64,000 nt of DNA. Source: Legionella gratiana. Its GTDB lineage: Bacteria; Pseudomonadota; Gammaproteobacteria; Legionellales; Legionellaceae. Both the position numbers and the translations under genes were made by a program. Below, piece by piece: positions 17,437-26,695 of the stretch. The notes beneath the pieces are model-generated. The model was not told the origin of the DNA and did not search any database. It was given only the letters and a program-made list of their open reading frames with translations. The first letter of the stretch is position 1; each line of letters opens with the position of its first letter. Where the stretch lies: contig NZ_LNYE01000020.1 of assembly GCF_001467695.1 (NCBI RefSeq), positions 492,368-556,367 on the forward strand, read 5' to 3'.

Positions 17437-18609
17437 TTATATCGAAGTCAATCCCTTTTTCAAAGACATGCGCCAATAAAGAATAGCAGACATTCCTATT
17501 AAAAAAATATTGATTGTAATTATCATGATCTTATAGGTGAATAATGAATCAGCTGTAATAATTTTCAAGCGCATGCTGATTGTAGTTCCCAGCGAAGCAA
17601 TTAAATTAGCAAGTGCAAATACGCGAAATATACCATGGGTTCGTAAACGTTCCCCAATGAGTGCAGTAGTCAGTGAAATAAGACAAACTATCATAGCAGC
17701 TTCCAAAAATATTGTCCCATAATAAATTCTGATGAAAGAACCGCTTCTTTGTAATAAAAGCATATCCAGGAAATGACAGAGTAAAAGCAATCCAGTAGTC
17801 ACAAAGAGCATGTATAAAATACCCAATCTATCTCCGAAGCGCCCCATAATCATAGGTCCAATTATCCCACCAAAACATGCGGCGTATTGATAATATTTTA
17901 TTGGTTTATCTGGTAATACTTGGTGAGCAATGGTTGGTATAAAGCTTAATAAGCCTTCATTAAACCCGCTCAAAAACGTGAGCACAAAAAGATAATGATA
18001 ACTTGTGAATAATATCTTAAAGGAAAAGGTCGTTTGGGGTGCATCGGGTTGTGCCAAAGTGCTATTTTTTGAAAAATACCAAAATAGTATCAATAAGCCC
18101 CCTAGAATATATAAAAAACGATCGAATGCTTCGATATGAACCATCCATGCTTCTTCTATACCAATAGCACGTAGATTTACGACCATCCCCAACCCCGTTA
18201 AGATACCTTCTACAGTACTTCGCCAAGCAGGATGAACAAACAATTGCCGCCATGCTTCACTTAAATTTAACGCGTAATTACCGAAAGCAGAAATAAATGA
18301 GTAAGTTTGGAGAGAAACCGATTTGGCTATAAGCCCTATGAGCACACACAAAACAACTATCATGAGTAAACGTTGATAATGTATTTTTTGAAATAACTTT
18401 AAACAAGAAAGTACTAATAAAAACGTAAAGAGTACTGACGCGAAATGCCTTACTACAGGGAATGTTTGTGATGCGGCATGTTGTTGAATAACGGTGGCTT
18501 GAATTACATTACTGGTTGCGCTGGTGATAAACCAAGTTATCAAATAAATGGCGCACGTCACCAGCACAAGTGGTGTATAACGTCCTTGATGTAAATATGA
18601 TCCCATCAT
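17437..18609 (-). CDS. MFS transporter
   Basis: 390 residues with about ten to twelve hydrophobic helices. The GGIIGPMIMGRFGDRLGIL segment near 250 is the loop signature (G-x3-D-R-x-G) that MFS carriers show between helices 2-3 and 8-9. It is an inner-membrane carrier; the substrate cannot be told. It ends 5 bases from the convergent diiron/E2 fusion gene. Two ATGs in tandem at the start leave one residue of doubt. Confidence 0.7.
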   Translation of the reverse strand: MMGSYLHQGRYTPLVLVTCAIYLITWFITSATSNVIQATVIQQHAASQTFPVVRHFASVLFTFLLVLSCLKLFQKIHYQRLLMIVVLCVLIGLIAKSVSLQTYSFISAFGNYALNLSEAWRQLFVHPAWRSTVEGILTGLGMVVNLRAIGIEEAWMVHIEAFDRFLYILGGLLILFWYFSKNSTLAQPDAPQTTFSFKILFTSYHYLFVLTFLSGFNEGLLSFIPTIAHQVLPDKPIKYYQYAACFGGIIGPMIMGRFGDRLGILYMLFVTTGLLLLCHFLDMLLLQRSGSFIRIYYGTIFLEAAMIVCLISLTTALIGERLRTHGIFRVFALANLIASLGTTISMRLKIITADSLFTYKIMIITINIFLIGMSAILYWRMSLKKGLTSI

Positions 18610-18701
18610 TCATCTCAATGATTTGCACAACATCTTAAATTTTATGATAAATCTTATCTTTATCTCTGTATTTTTAAAATAGCTAAATACTGATTTTAGT
18701 C

Positions 18702-19778
18702 TTACAGGATACGCAGTGCTTGATGGAATAATTCACCAGCTATTTGCCATGGGTATGTTATATCTTTATTTAAAAATTGAACTAAATGAGGTAAGAGCTG
18801 TGATGAAAAAGAGATACTACTTTCTAATGGAAAAAACGAAGGCAAATTATCAATAGCCACAATATCAAGATTTTTTTCATTGAGATGAATGCAATGGGTT
18901 GGATTTTCATAACTTGTAGTACCGGTATAAATGGGCAAAGGATTATAACTGTATGTTTCTGAAGTTATATCAACAATTAGGGAAAGAGTTTGGCCAGCAT
19001 GCATTTGTTCGATGCGTAAAAAAGGCTCTATATCATCTTTAACGCAGATACAATTGAAAAACATATCATAATTGAGTATTTCTAATAATTTCTTTGAGGA
19101 TTTCGTTTCATAACGTCCCCATTGAGTCAATGGTAATTCAAATCGTTGCAGGACGTCGATGACACCTTGACTGCTACGGCCATTTCCTATGATGAGCACA
19201 TTAGGCTTAACTCTTATAGAAGCCACAGCTTTCTGGGTATCATTTAATCCCTCTTGAAGGCTGGTATAAAATGACTTGATTTTATAGGGTCTGGCCATAC
19301 CCTGTTGTTTTTGAACCCAAATTAAAAGACCAATGCATGCTGCTGAAAGTCCTGCTTCTCGACCAAAACTAGTAATACGCCGCTTATTTTTATCGACTAA
19401 TAGCTCTAAATCATAATGCATCCCTTTGCCTTGCTGAAATTGTTGCATTAATGCTGAAATGCCAGAGTCCTCATGAAAAACCTTTTTATCATTGTAGGCA
19501 TGGGCAAAATATATATGTGTATGCATTAGGGGTATATTGGTCTGAGAAAGTTCTTTCAAACCTAAGATAATCGTTTCTTTCGAAGCAGATACCCAACTCC
19601 CACTGGGAGCAATGGAACAACCTGTTTTAATGTATTGGGAATCAGGAAAAACACGATTATTAGAACTTTCTATTACAACCTTATGTCCATGTTGTATTAC
19701 TACTGATGTATGTTCTGGAATAATTGGCGTTCTTTTTTCTGAGGGGTGTGTTTCGTTGCGTACCCACAATAAAGCCAT
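18702..19778 (-). CDS. Saccharopine dehydrogenase (lysine-forming, Lys1)-like / AlaDH-PNT N-domain protein
   Basis: 358 residues from the ATG at 19778. A GTG two codons earlier is possible, but AAGGA is better spaced for the ATG. LLWVRNETHPSEKRTPIIPE is the alanine dehydrogenase/transhydrogenase N-terminal signature, with the RxExxxxExRTP pattern of Lys1 enzymes. PNVLIIGNGRSSQGVIDVLQ (about 190-209) is the NAD-binding loop. The yeast enzyme splits saccharopine to lysine and 2-oxoglutarate. Divergence from a homospermidine synthase gene suggests a C-N bond-forming dehydrogenase in polyamine metabolism, but that is inference. Confidence 0.65.
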   Translation of the reverse strand: MALLWVRNETHPSEKRTPIIPEHTSVVIQHGHKVVIESSNNRVFPDSQYIKTGCSIAPSGSWVSASKETIILGLKELSQTNIPLMHTHIYFAHAYNDKKVFHEDSGISALMQQFQQGKGMHYDLELLVDKNKRRITSFGREAGLSAACIGLLIWVQKQQGMARPYKIKSFYTSLQEGLNDTQKAVASIRVKPNVLIIGNGRSSQGVIDVLQRFELPLTQWGRYETKSSKKLLEILNYDMFFNCICVKDDIEPFLRIEQMHAGQTLSLIVDITSETYSYNPLPIYTGTTSYENPTHCIHLNEKNLDIVAIDNLPSFFPLESSISFSSQLLPHLVQFLNKDITYPWQIAGELFHQALRIL

Positions 19779-19891
19779 AATCACATGTCCTTGTGTTTAT
19801 TAATTAAAATTTTGATTAGGTTTAATAAGTACTACGATAATAAGCTATCTGATAACTATAATATAAATTAAATCCGCCAAAAGGAATTGGT

Positions 19892-21289
19892 ATGAAAAAA
19901 GAGACTTTTAATAAAAAAATTATTCTATTGGGATTCGGCTGTATTGGCCAAGCGTTATTACCCTTATTAGTTAATCGCTTAAATATTCTTCCATCGCAAA
20001 TTTTAATTATCACTGATGATGATTCTTCCATTTCACTTGCCAACAAATTTGCAATTAATTTTTTTATTCAAAAGATTACGAAACAAAATTATAAAGAAAT
20101 TATTGGTAATCAACTTGCATTAGACGATTTAGTTATTGATGTTTCTATGGGTATTTCAAGTGCTTCTATGATTCAACTGTGCAATGAAAAACAAGCATTC
20201 TATATAAATGCTTCTATAGAAGAATGGGGAGAAAGTCTTTTTGAAGAACATATTCCGGAAAAGCGGACTAATTATTGGTTAAGGGAAAAAATTTTAAAAT
20301 TAAAGAAAACAGTTAACAAAACAGCCGTACTTACTCATGGCGCTAATCCTGGATTAGTTTCTCACTTTGTGAAGCAAGCTTTATTAAATTTGGCCAAGGA
20401 TAATAATCTTCAATTGACCACTCCCAAAAATCAATTTGAATGGGCTCAACTTGCCTCTACACTGAATATTAAAGTAATTCACATTGCAGAACATGATACA
20501 CAGGTTACACTCGCCTCTAAAAGATTGGGTGAATTTGTTAATACATGGTCTATCAAAGGGTTTATCGAGGAAATGAAACAACCTGTAGAAATAGGATGGG
20601 GGAGTCATGAGCGGCATTTTCCTATCGATGGAAAAATTCACTCACGGGGGAAAAAGTCAAGTATTTATATAGAACGACCAAGTGGTAGTTTTAAAATTCG
20701 ATCTTGGACTCCAAGCTTTGGTCCTTATCAGGGATTTTTAATTACTCATCCTGAAACAACTTCAATTTCGAGTTATCTCACATTGAACTATGGTAATGCA
20801 ATTTTATATAGACCAACAGTTCTTTATGCTTATTGTCCCTGTCCTGATGCAATTCTTTCTATTCATGAATTGCAAGGTAACGAGTGGGTTTCCCAAAAAA
20901 ATAGCCGGTTAATTGTTGAAGAAATAGTGGAAGGAGTCGATGAGCTTGGTGTTTTACTCATGGGTAATCCTAGGGGAGCTTATTGGTTTGGCTCTACTTT
21001 ATCCATAGGATCAGCCCGTGAACTCGTTTCTCATAATAATGCAACGAGTTTACAAGTTGTTGCGGGGTTGATTAGTGGGATTATTTGGATTATGCGACAT
21101 CCTAATAAAGGTTTAATGGAACCGGAAGAGTTAGATTATGAGGAGATTTTACAAAATGCTTTGCCTTATCTTGGAAAGGTAAGCGGTTACTATACTGATT
21201 GGACGCCGTTACAAAATAGGAAAAAATTATATTTTGAAGAATTAGATTTTTCAGATCCTTGGCAATTCATTAATATGCAATTCAAATAA
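19892..21289 (+). CDS. hss: Homospermidine synthase
   Basis: 465 residues. The N-terminal Rossmann motif LLGFGCIGQALLPLL (about 11-25), LTHGANPGLVSHFVKQAL (about 149-166), LMGNPRGAYWFGSTLS and NATSLQVVAGLISG (about 393-406) match the bacterial NAD-dependent homospermidine synthases. The enzyme joins two putrescines, or putrescine and spermidine, into homospermidine in the cytosol. AAAAGGAATTGGT precedes the ATG. It is divergent from the Lys1-like gene, with 113 bases between for shared control. Confidence 0.9.
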   Translation: MKKETFNKKIILLGFGCIGQALLPLLVNRLNILPSQILIITDDDSSISLANKFAINFFIQKITKQNYKEIIGNQLALDDLVIDVSMGISSASMIQLCNEKQAFYINASIEEWGESLFEEHIPEKRTNYWLREKILKLKKTVNKTAVLTHGANPGLVSHFVKQALLNLAKDNNLQLTTPKNQFEWAQLASTLNIKVIHIAEHDTQVTLASKRLGEFVNTWSIKGFIEEMKQPVEIGWGSHERHFPIDGKIHSRGKKSSIYIERPSGSFKIRSWTPSFGPYQGFLITHPETTSISSYLTLNYGNAILYRPTVLYAYCPCPDAILSIHELQGNEWVSQKNSRLIVEEIVEGVDELGVLLMGNPRGAYWFGSTLSIGSARELVSHNNATSLQVVAGLISGIIWIMRHPNKGLMEPEELDYEEILQNALPYLGKVSGYYTDWTPLQNRKKLYFEELDFSDPWQFINMQFK

Positions 21290-21310
21290 GTAATTTCATG
21301 GAGATAAAAG

Positions 21311-21547
21311 GTGAGCATTCACGTCTCGTACCGAAAGGCTGCATTTGGGTCATATCTTGCGCTCAAATCCAGCCTCTTTTGGGGAGGGCGACGTTCTTTC
21401 GAAAACTTAGAGGTTTGTTATAGGCAATGGAATAAAACGAAACAATATACTCACCCTGAAGCACTCAAAATTTTTCTGGATTGGCTTGCTCCCAATGGAT
21501 TCTATAACTCTCAGGAATATCAGAGCTCAATAGCTGTCCTGGAGTAA
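21311..21547 (+). CDS. Possible small protein downstream of hss
   Basis: 78 codons from GTG 21311, with GGAGATAAAAG well placed before it. It starts 21 bases after the hss stop and its last 83 bases run antisense into the flavoprotein gene. SLFWGGRRSFENLEVCYRQW and LDWLAPNGFYNSQE look protein-like, but no family is recognised. It may be chance. Confidence 0.3.
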   Translation: MSIHVSYRKAAFGSYLALKSSLFWGGRRSFENLEVCYRQWNKTKQYTHPEALKIFLDWLAPNGFYNSQEYQSSIAVLE

Positions 21548-23036
21548 GATACTCATAAATCTCATCAAAAGACTTCACTTCTTGGACACTAACTCGCCTC
21601 ATAATATGACTGGGTTTCAAATCACTAGGATTATCTAAACCTAATGAACCAACCATTTCTAAAAAGCTCTTCATGGTATTTTTATGAAAATTTGCAATTC
21701 GATATTTTTTTTGATCTACAACCAAGCCATATTGTAAGCGTCTGTTTTGCGTTGCTACTCCGGTTGGACACGTATTTGCATTACATTGTTTGGTTTGTAA
21801 ACAACCTGCAGCCATCATCATTGCTCTTGCGGAATTACACATATCAGCGCCTAAGGCGAGATTGGTGAGCAAGTCAAATCCATTAGCAACTTTACCACTG
21901 CAGATAATACGGATTTTATCGCGTACATTAATTCCTACTAACGCATTATGCACGAAAACTAATCCAGCCTCTAAAGGTGTACCAATAAAATTGGTATATT
22001 CTACTGGCGCAGCACCAGTGCCTCCTTCTGCTCCATCAACGGTAATAAAATCTGGCAAGATGTTGGTTTTTAACATTGCTTTACAGATTGCGAGAAATTC
22101 ATCTCTTCGACCGAGGCATAGTTTAAATCCAACTGGTTTTCCATGAGATAAATCACGTAATTTTTTTATGAAATAGAGTAAACCAACAGGAGTAGTAAAT
22201 GCAGTGTGGGCAATCGGAGACATTACATCTTGGCCCATGGGAACTTTTCTGACTTTCGCGATTTCCTCAGTAAGCTTAGCTGCGGGTAAGATCCCACCAT
22301 GAGAGGGTTTAGCACCTTGTGAGAGTTTAATTTCTATCATTTTTACTTCTTTACGGTTTGCTTCCACCGCAAATTCTTTTTCATGAAAATTACCTTGCTC
22401 ATCACGGCAACCAAAATAAGCAGTTCCTATTTGAAATATAATATCGCCACCTTGAAGATGATAGGGACTTAAACCACCTTCACCGGTCGCTTGAGCAAAC
22501 CCCCCGATCATGGCTCCTTTATTCATAGCCATAATAGCTTTTCCTGACAAGGCGCCGAAGCTCATACCCGAAATATTAAATCGAGAAGCATTATAAGGTT
22601 GTAAACAATCAGGGCCGCCGACAGTGATTCTAGACTCTACTTCTGAGTGATGTTTTGGAGCTAATGAGTGCAAAGCCCACGTGTATCCTGTACTCAAAAT
22701 ATCACGTTCAGTGCCATAAGGTATGGTGTCACGTGTATTTTTTGCTCGTTCATAAATAAGCGAACGTGTTTCACGATTAAATGGAAGCTCACTTTCATCG
22801 GTAGCAATGAAATATTGTTGAATTTCCGGGCGTAAGAACTCTAAAAAGTAACGTACATGACCCAAGACAGGGAAGTTACGTAAAATGGTATGCTGTGTCT
22901 GCACTAAATCATAGATCCATAGGATTATAAGCGGTGTAAGAAAAACAAAAAACCACACAATATCATTCAGCATAATAAAGATGGCAAGAGTAATTAATAG
23001 GGCCACTCCAAAGCCTATATACCATTGGCGTCTCAT
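21465..23036 (-). CDS. Membrane-anchored glutamate synthase-like FMN protein
   Basis: 523 residues. Two hydrophobic helices at the N-terminus (about 6-45) anchor it in the inner membrane; the rest is the GltS central/FMN domain. MSFGALSGKAIMAMN, TGEGGLSPYH, KPSHGGILPAAKL, ITVDGAEGGTGAAP and the iron-sulfur cysteines in CLQTKQCNANTCPTG are all in place. The glutaminase domain of GltB is absent, so it cannot use glutamine by itself. Such stand-alone FMN_GltS proteins are widespread with unproven roles. Confidence 0.85.
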   Translation of the reverse strand: MRRQWYIGFGVALLITLAIFIMLNDIVWFFVFLTPLIILWIYDLVQTQHTILRNFPVLGHVRYFLEFLRPEIQQYFIATDESELPFNRETRSLIYERAKNTRDTIPYGTERDILSTGYTWALHSLAPKHHSEVESRITVGGPDCLQPYNASRFNISGMSFGALSGKAIMAMNKGAMIGGFAQATGEGGLSPYHLQGGDIIFQIGTAYFGCRDEQGNFHEKEFAVEANRKEVKMIEIKLSQGAKPSHGGILPAAKLTEEIAKVRKVPMGQDVMSPIAHTAFTTPVGLLYFIKKLRDLSHGKPVGFKLCLGRRDEFLAICKAMLKTNILPDFITVDGAEGGTGAAPVEYTNFIGTPLEAGLVFVHNALVGINVRDKIRIICSGKVANGFDLLTNLALGADMCNSARAMMMAAGCLQTKQCNANTCPTGVATQNRRLQYGLVVDQKKYRIANFHKNTMKSFLEMVGSLGLDNPSDLKPSHIMRRVSVQEVKSFDEIYEYLTPGQLLSSDIPESYRIHWEQANPEKF

Positions 23037-23127
23037 TTTTAATCCCTTTAATGGGTTATTATTCGCACATCACGTTACTGTATTAAACGCCCTAAATAGT
23101 TCATTTTCTAAACTTAGGGGCAAGCGA

Positions 23128-23445
23128 TTAATCCGAAATACCTTCTAACAATTCACCATCCACCATTTTATTAATTTTATTTTCTAATGAAGTAATAAAT
23201 TGGGTTACTTGATGTTGCTGATAGGCATGTTTATTCTTACATAATATTAATTCATGGCTTATATCAAGAGCAGCAAGTAACAAAACTTGTAGATTATCTA
23301 GTTGCTTTGATTTCTTTTTATTAATGAGTATTTGGTTGTTTAATTTTTGTACTGCCAGATGTAAGTTAGCCTCTTCACCTTCAGGACATTTAATTTCATA
23401 AGTTGAATTAAGTAATTTAATAGTGCAAGTTTTCATATGAGTCAT
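23128..23445 (-). CDS. zapA: Cell division protein ZapA
   Basis: 105 residues from ATG 23445 (MTHMKTCTIKLLN), with AAGG well placed; the upstream in-frame extension is not ZapA-like. CTIKLLNSTYEIKCPEGEEANLHLA is the ZapA N-domain pattern, followed by a C-terminal coiled coil (LAALDISHELI ... ITSLENKINKM). It bundles FtsZ filaments at the division ring. It diverges from ygfB-pepP-ubiH-ubiI, as in other Gammaproteobacteria, but 6S RNA and ygfA do not follow it here. Confidence 0.88.
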   Translation of the reverse strand: MTHMKTCTIKLLNSTYEIKCPEGEEANLHLAVQKLNNQILINKKKSKQLDNLQVLLLAALDISHELILCKNKHAYQQHQVTQFITSLENKINKMVDGELLEGISD

Positions 23446-23575
23446 AATAATAGACCTTGTAATTCCACTGAATTGTAAGAATAGTAACAATTTTGCGTGC
23501 AAGCAGCAATTAGTAGGGTGAACGCTTGCATTAAATCGGTTATTATGGAGGCTACTTTATATAAAAGAGTTGACT

Positions 23576-24151
23576 ATGTCTGAAAAAGAGCGGTTGCATT
23601 TGCCTAATTATGATGAATTTTCTGAGAATATTGCTGTATTAAACTTACAGATATCTGCCAGCTTATTACATGGAGCGATGTGTGGCTATCTATGTGCAGG
23701 CGCAGATATTCAAGGTGAAGCTTATTTGCGTGCCTTATTGAATAATAAAAAAGATGAAGCAAGTCGTAATGCTGTTTTAGCCATGTTTGCTGTTTTTTCA
23801 ATAAGTCAACAACAAATTAGCTGCTTAGATTTTGGATTTGAAATGTTGCTTCCTGATGCGTTTGAGTCTCTACTGGTGCGGGCGCAAGCCTTTAGCGAAT
23901 GGTGCCAAGGGTTTATTGAGTCGTTGAAATTAGCAGGTATTGGTGTAGCGCGATTTCATGACGAAGAAGCACAAGATGCCTTCCAACATCTTATCGAATT
24001 TGCTGAACTTGATTGTGAGACAATAGATGTAGGTGAAGATGATGAACGTGCATTAATGGAAGTGAGCGAATACACGCGAATGGCTGTGCTGCGTTTGTAT
24101 AATGATTTAGTGATGAATGAACCAAGTGGGAATACTGGAATAACTCATTAA
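23576..24151 (+). CDS. ygfB: UPF0149 family protein YgfB
   Basis: 191 residues from ATG 23576 (an in-frame TTG two codons earlier is less likely). SASLLHGAMCGYLCAGA near the N-terminus and the C-terminal EVSEYTRMAVLRLYND are typical of UPF0149. It is helical and cytosolic. In Pseudomonas YgfB has been linked to beta-lactamase regulation; its general role is unclear. First gene of the block with pepP and the two ubiquinone hydroxylases. Confidence 0.9.
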   Translation: MSEKERLHLPNYDEFSENIAVLNLQISASLLHGAMCGYLCAGADIQGEAYLRALLNNKKDEASRNAVLAMFAVFSISQQQISCLDFGFEMLLPDAFESLLVRAQAFSEWCQGFIESLKLAGIGVARFHDEEAQDAFQHLIEFAELDCETIDVGEDDERALMEVSEYTRMAVLRLYNDLVMNEPSGNTGITH

Positions 24152-24165
24152 TAAAGGATGTTGAT

Positions 24166-25473
24166 ATGATTTCTCCACAAGAATATCAAACAAGAAGAAG
24201 AACGCTGACCCAAAAATTACTTGAAGGAAGTATTGCAATTATTCCGGCAGCTCATGAGTCTTTACGTAATGGTGATACGCATTATCGTTTCCGTCAGGAA
24301 AGTAATTTTTATTATTTAACAGGCTTTAATGAACCTGACGCATTGTTAGTACTTATTTCGGGATCAACTCCACAGAGTATTTTATTTAATCGTCCACGTA
24401 ATCCAGCTGAAGAGCAATGGACAGGAAAACGTTTAGGCCAAGATGGTGCTTTATCTGAATTAGGGATGAGTGCTGCTTTTCCTATAGAGTGTATTTCTGA
24501 AGAGTTGCCTAAATTATTAAGTGGAAAAACAGCGATTTATTATGCTCTTGCTCGCAATTCAGAAGTTGAGGAAATAATTATGCAGGCCTTGATGAAAGGG
24601 AAAAATCAAGTGCGACGCGGTGTAAAAATACCGGAACAATTGTGTGATTTAGAGCCTATATTAGGTGAAATGCGTTTATTTAAAAGTGAAGCTGAGTTGG
24701 AGTTAATGCGTCGAGCAGCAGATATTTCTGTTAAAGCTCATAAGCAAGCCATGCGTCGTTGTAAGCATTTGGAACATGAGTATCAGTTAGAAGCGGAACT
24801 TATTTATGAATTTAGTCGTCAAGGTTGTCGTAGTGTCGCTTATGATCCTATTGTGGGGGGAGGAGAAAATGCTTGTATTTTGCATTATACCGACAACAGT
24901 AAACCTTTACGACAAGGTGATCTTGTTTTAATTGATGCTGGCGGTGAGTTTGAAAATTATGCTGCTGATATTACCCGAACATTTCCTGTGAATGGTAAAT
25001 TCAGTCTGGAGCAAAAAAGTATTTATGAGCTTGTTCTCAAGGCACAAAAAGCAGGGATTGCAGCTATTAAGCCGGGCCTTCCTTGGAATGAGATCCAACA
25101 AATTATGTTGCGTATTTTAACGGAAGGTTTATGTGAATTAGGTATCTTGCAAGGAAATGTGGACGAGTTGATCGTTAAAGAGGCTTATAAACCGTTCTAT
25201 ATGCATAATTCAGGACATTGGTTGGGATTAGATGTCCACGATATCGGCTGTTACAAAATTAATAATGAATGGCGTCCTTTGGAACCTGGAATGGTTTTAA
25301 CTGTAGAACCTGGCTTATATATTAGTTCAAATACTCCTGGAGTAGATAAACGTTGGTGGAATATAGGCGTACGCATAGAAGATGATGTGGTGGTTACTAA
25401 AACAGGCCACGAAGTATTAACCGCAGCGCTACCTGTGGATGTACATGAAATTGAGGCATTAATGCGTGATTAA
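24166..25473 (+). CDS. pepP: Xaa-Pro aminopeptidase P
   Basis: 435 residues. The aminopeptidase P N-domain (YRFRQESNFYYLTGFNEPDA) is followed by the pita-bread metallopeptidase domain. Its dinuclear metal ligands are visible: D in LIDAGGEFENYAADITRTF (two Asp), H in HNSGHWLGLDVHD, E in LTVEPGLYI and E in GVRIEDDVVV. It removes N-terminal residues before proline in the cytosol. Its last 8 bases overlap the next gene's GTG start. Confidence 0.95.
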   Translation: MISPQEYQTRRRTLTQKLLEGSIAIIPAAHESLRNGDTHYRFRQESNFYYLTGFNEPDALLVLISGSTPQSILFNRPRNPAEEQWTGKRLGQDGALSELGMSAAFPIECISEELPKLLSGKTAIYYALARNSEVEEIIMQALMKGKNQVRRGVKIPEQLCDLEPILGEMRLFKSEAELELMRRAADISVKAHKQAMRRCKHLEHEYQLEAELIYEFSRQGCRSVAYDPIVGGGENACILHYTDNSKPLRQGDLVLIDAGGEFENYAADITRTFPVNGKFSLEQKSIYELVLKAQKAGIAAIKPGLPWNEIQQIMLRILTEGLCELGILQGNVDELIVKEAYKPFYMHNSGHWLGLDVHDIGCYKINNEWRPLEPGMVLTVEPGLYISSNTPGVDKRWWNIGVRIEDDVVVTKTGHEVLTAALPVDVHEIEALMRD

Positions 25474-26695
25474 TAAAGAGATTGATATACTGGTTATTGG
25501 CGGTGGTTTAACAGGCGCAACTTTAATGCTTGCTTTGCAGGGATTAGGCTACAGCACTTTATTGGTAGAGGAAAAACCATTTAGTGATAAAATAAAGCCT
25601 GATTTTGATGCACGGTCATTAGCGTTATCACCAGCCAGTCGACGCATTCTCACCATGCTTGGAGTTTGGGAACATCTTAACGCTTATGCAACTCCTATAG
25701 AGAGGATTCATGTTTCAGATCAACACCATTTTGGTGTTTCACGCTTACAAAGTCAATCGAATGAACCTTTAGGCTATGTTGTTGAAATGCAGCATATTAA
25801 CCAAGCGTTGCATCAATTATTACATCCAGATCAGCTCATGGCCTCAGCAACCTTACACTCTTTGGATTATGAAAAAAGCACAGCGACCATTCATACTGAT
25901 TTAGGTGAAGTAACTGCTGTAGCTCGTTTAATTGTTGCTGCAGATGGAACTCAATCACGTGTGCGTCGTTTTTGTAATTTATCGGCTAAAGTAAAGCAAT
26001 ACGATCAACATGCTCTTGTTGCCAATGTGGGGTTGCTTAAGCTTCATGAACAATGTGCTTACGAACGTTTTACAATTCATGGTCCTTTAGCGCTCTTACC
26101 TATGCAAGGTAACCGAATGTCTTTAGTATGGGCAGTACCTCCTAATCAGGCAGCGCATTTGTTGTCTTTATCGGATGCAGATTTTTTACAACAATTACAA
26201 CAGGCTTTTGGTTATCGTGTAGGTCGTTTTGTTAAAGTCGGTAAACGTTTTTCTTATCCACTGCAGCAAGTAATAATGCCACAGCAAATCCAATGGCCTA
26301 TTGTTTTTGTAGGAAATGCAGCACATACATTACATCCTGTAGCCGGACAAGGATTTAATTTAGGACTTAGGGATGTGGCAATGTTAGCACAATGTATTGC
26401 AGAGCAAGGACTTACTGCGGCAATGTTGCAGCATTATATGCAACAAAGGTTACACGATCAAAAAACAATTACCTGCTTCACCGATGGTTTAATTCGAGTA
26501 TTTACTAGTCGTTTACCAGGTATGGGATGTGTACGTGGTTTAGGATTGATGGCGCTGGATAATATTCCTCTATTAAAAAATCTTTTAGCGCGTTATGCGC
26601 GTGGTTTTGGGGGAGTAATTCCCGATTTAGTATGTGAAATCGCTTTAGATGGCATGAAAAAACATCCTTCTCTTAAATTCTCGGAGAAAAAATGA
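25466..26695 (+). CDS. ubiH: 2-octaprenyl-6-methoxyphenol hydroxylase (UbiH)
   Basis: 409 residues from GTG 25466, needed to keep the dinucleotide motif DILVIGGGLTGATLM. FAD motifs continue with VAADGTQSRVRR (about 153-164) and FVGNAAHTLHPVAGQGFNLGLRD (about 280-302), the UbiH/COQ6 signature. It hydroxylates a ring carbon in ubiquinone synthesis. It overlaps pepP by 8 bases and the next hydroxylase by 4, so translation is coupled. Confidence 0.9.
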   Translation: MINKEIDILVIGGGLTGATLMLALQGLGYSTLLVEEKPFSDKIKPDFDARSLALSPASRRILTMLGVWEHLNAYATPIERIHVSDQHHFGVSRLQSQSNEPLGYVVEMQHINQALHQLLHPDQLMASATLHSLDYEKSTATIHTDLGEVTAVARLIVAADGTQSRVRRFCNLSAKVKQYDQHALVANVGLLKLHEQCAYERFTIHGPLALLPMQGNRMSLVWAVPPNQAAHLLSLSDADFLQQLQQAFGYRVGRFVKVGKRFSYPLQQVIMPQQIQWPIVFVGNAAHTLHPVAGQGFNLGLRDVAMLAQCIAEQGLTAAMLQHYMQQRLHDQKTITCFTDGLIRVFTSRLPGMGCVRGLGLMALDNIPLLKNLLARYARGFGGVIPDLVCEIALDGMKKHPSLKFSEKK

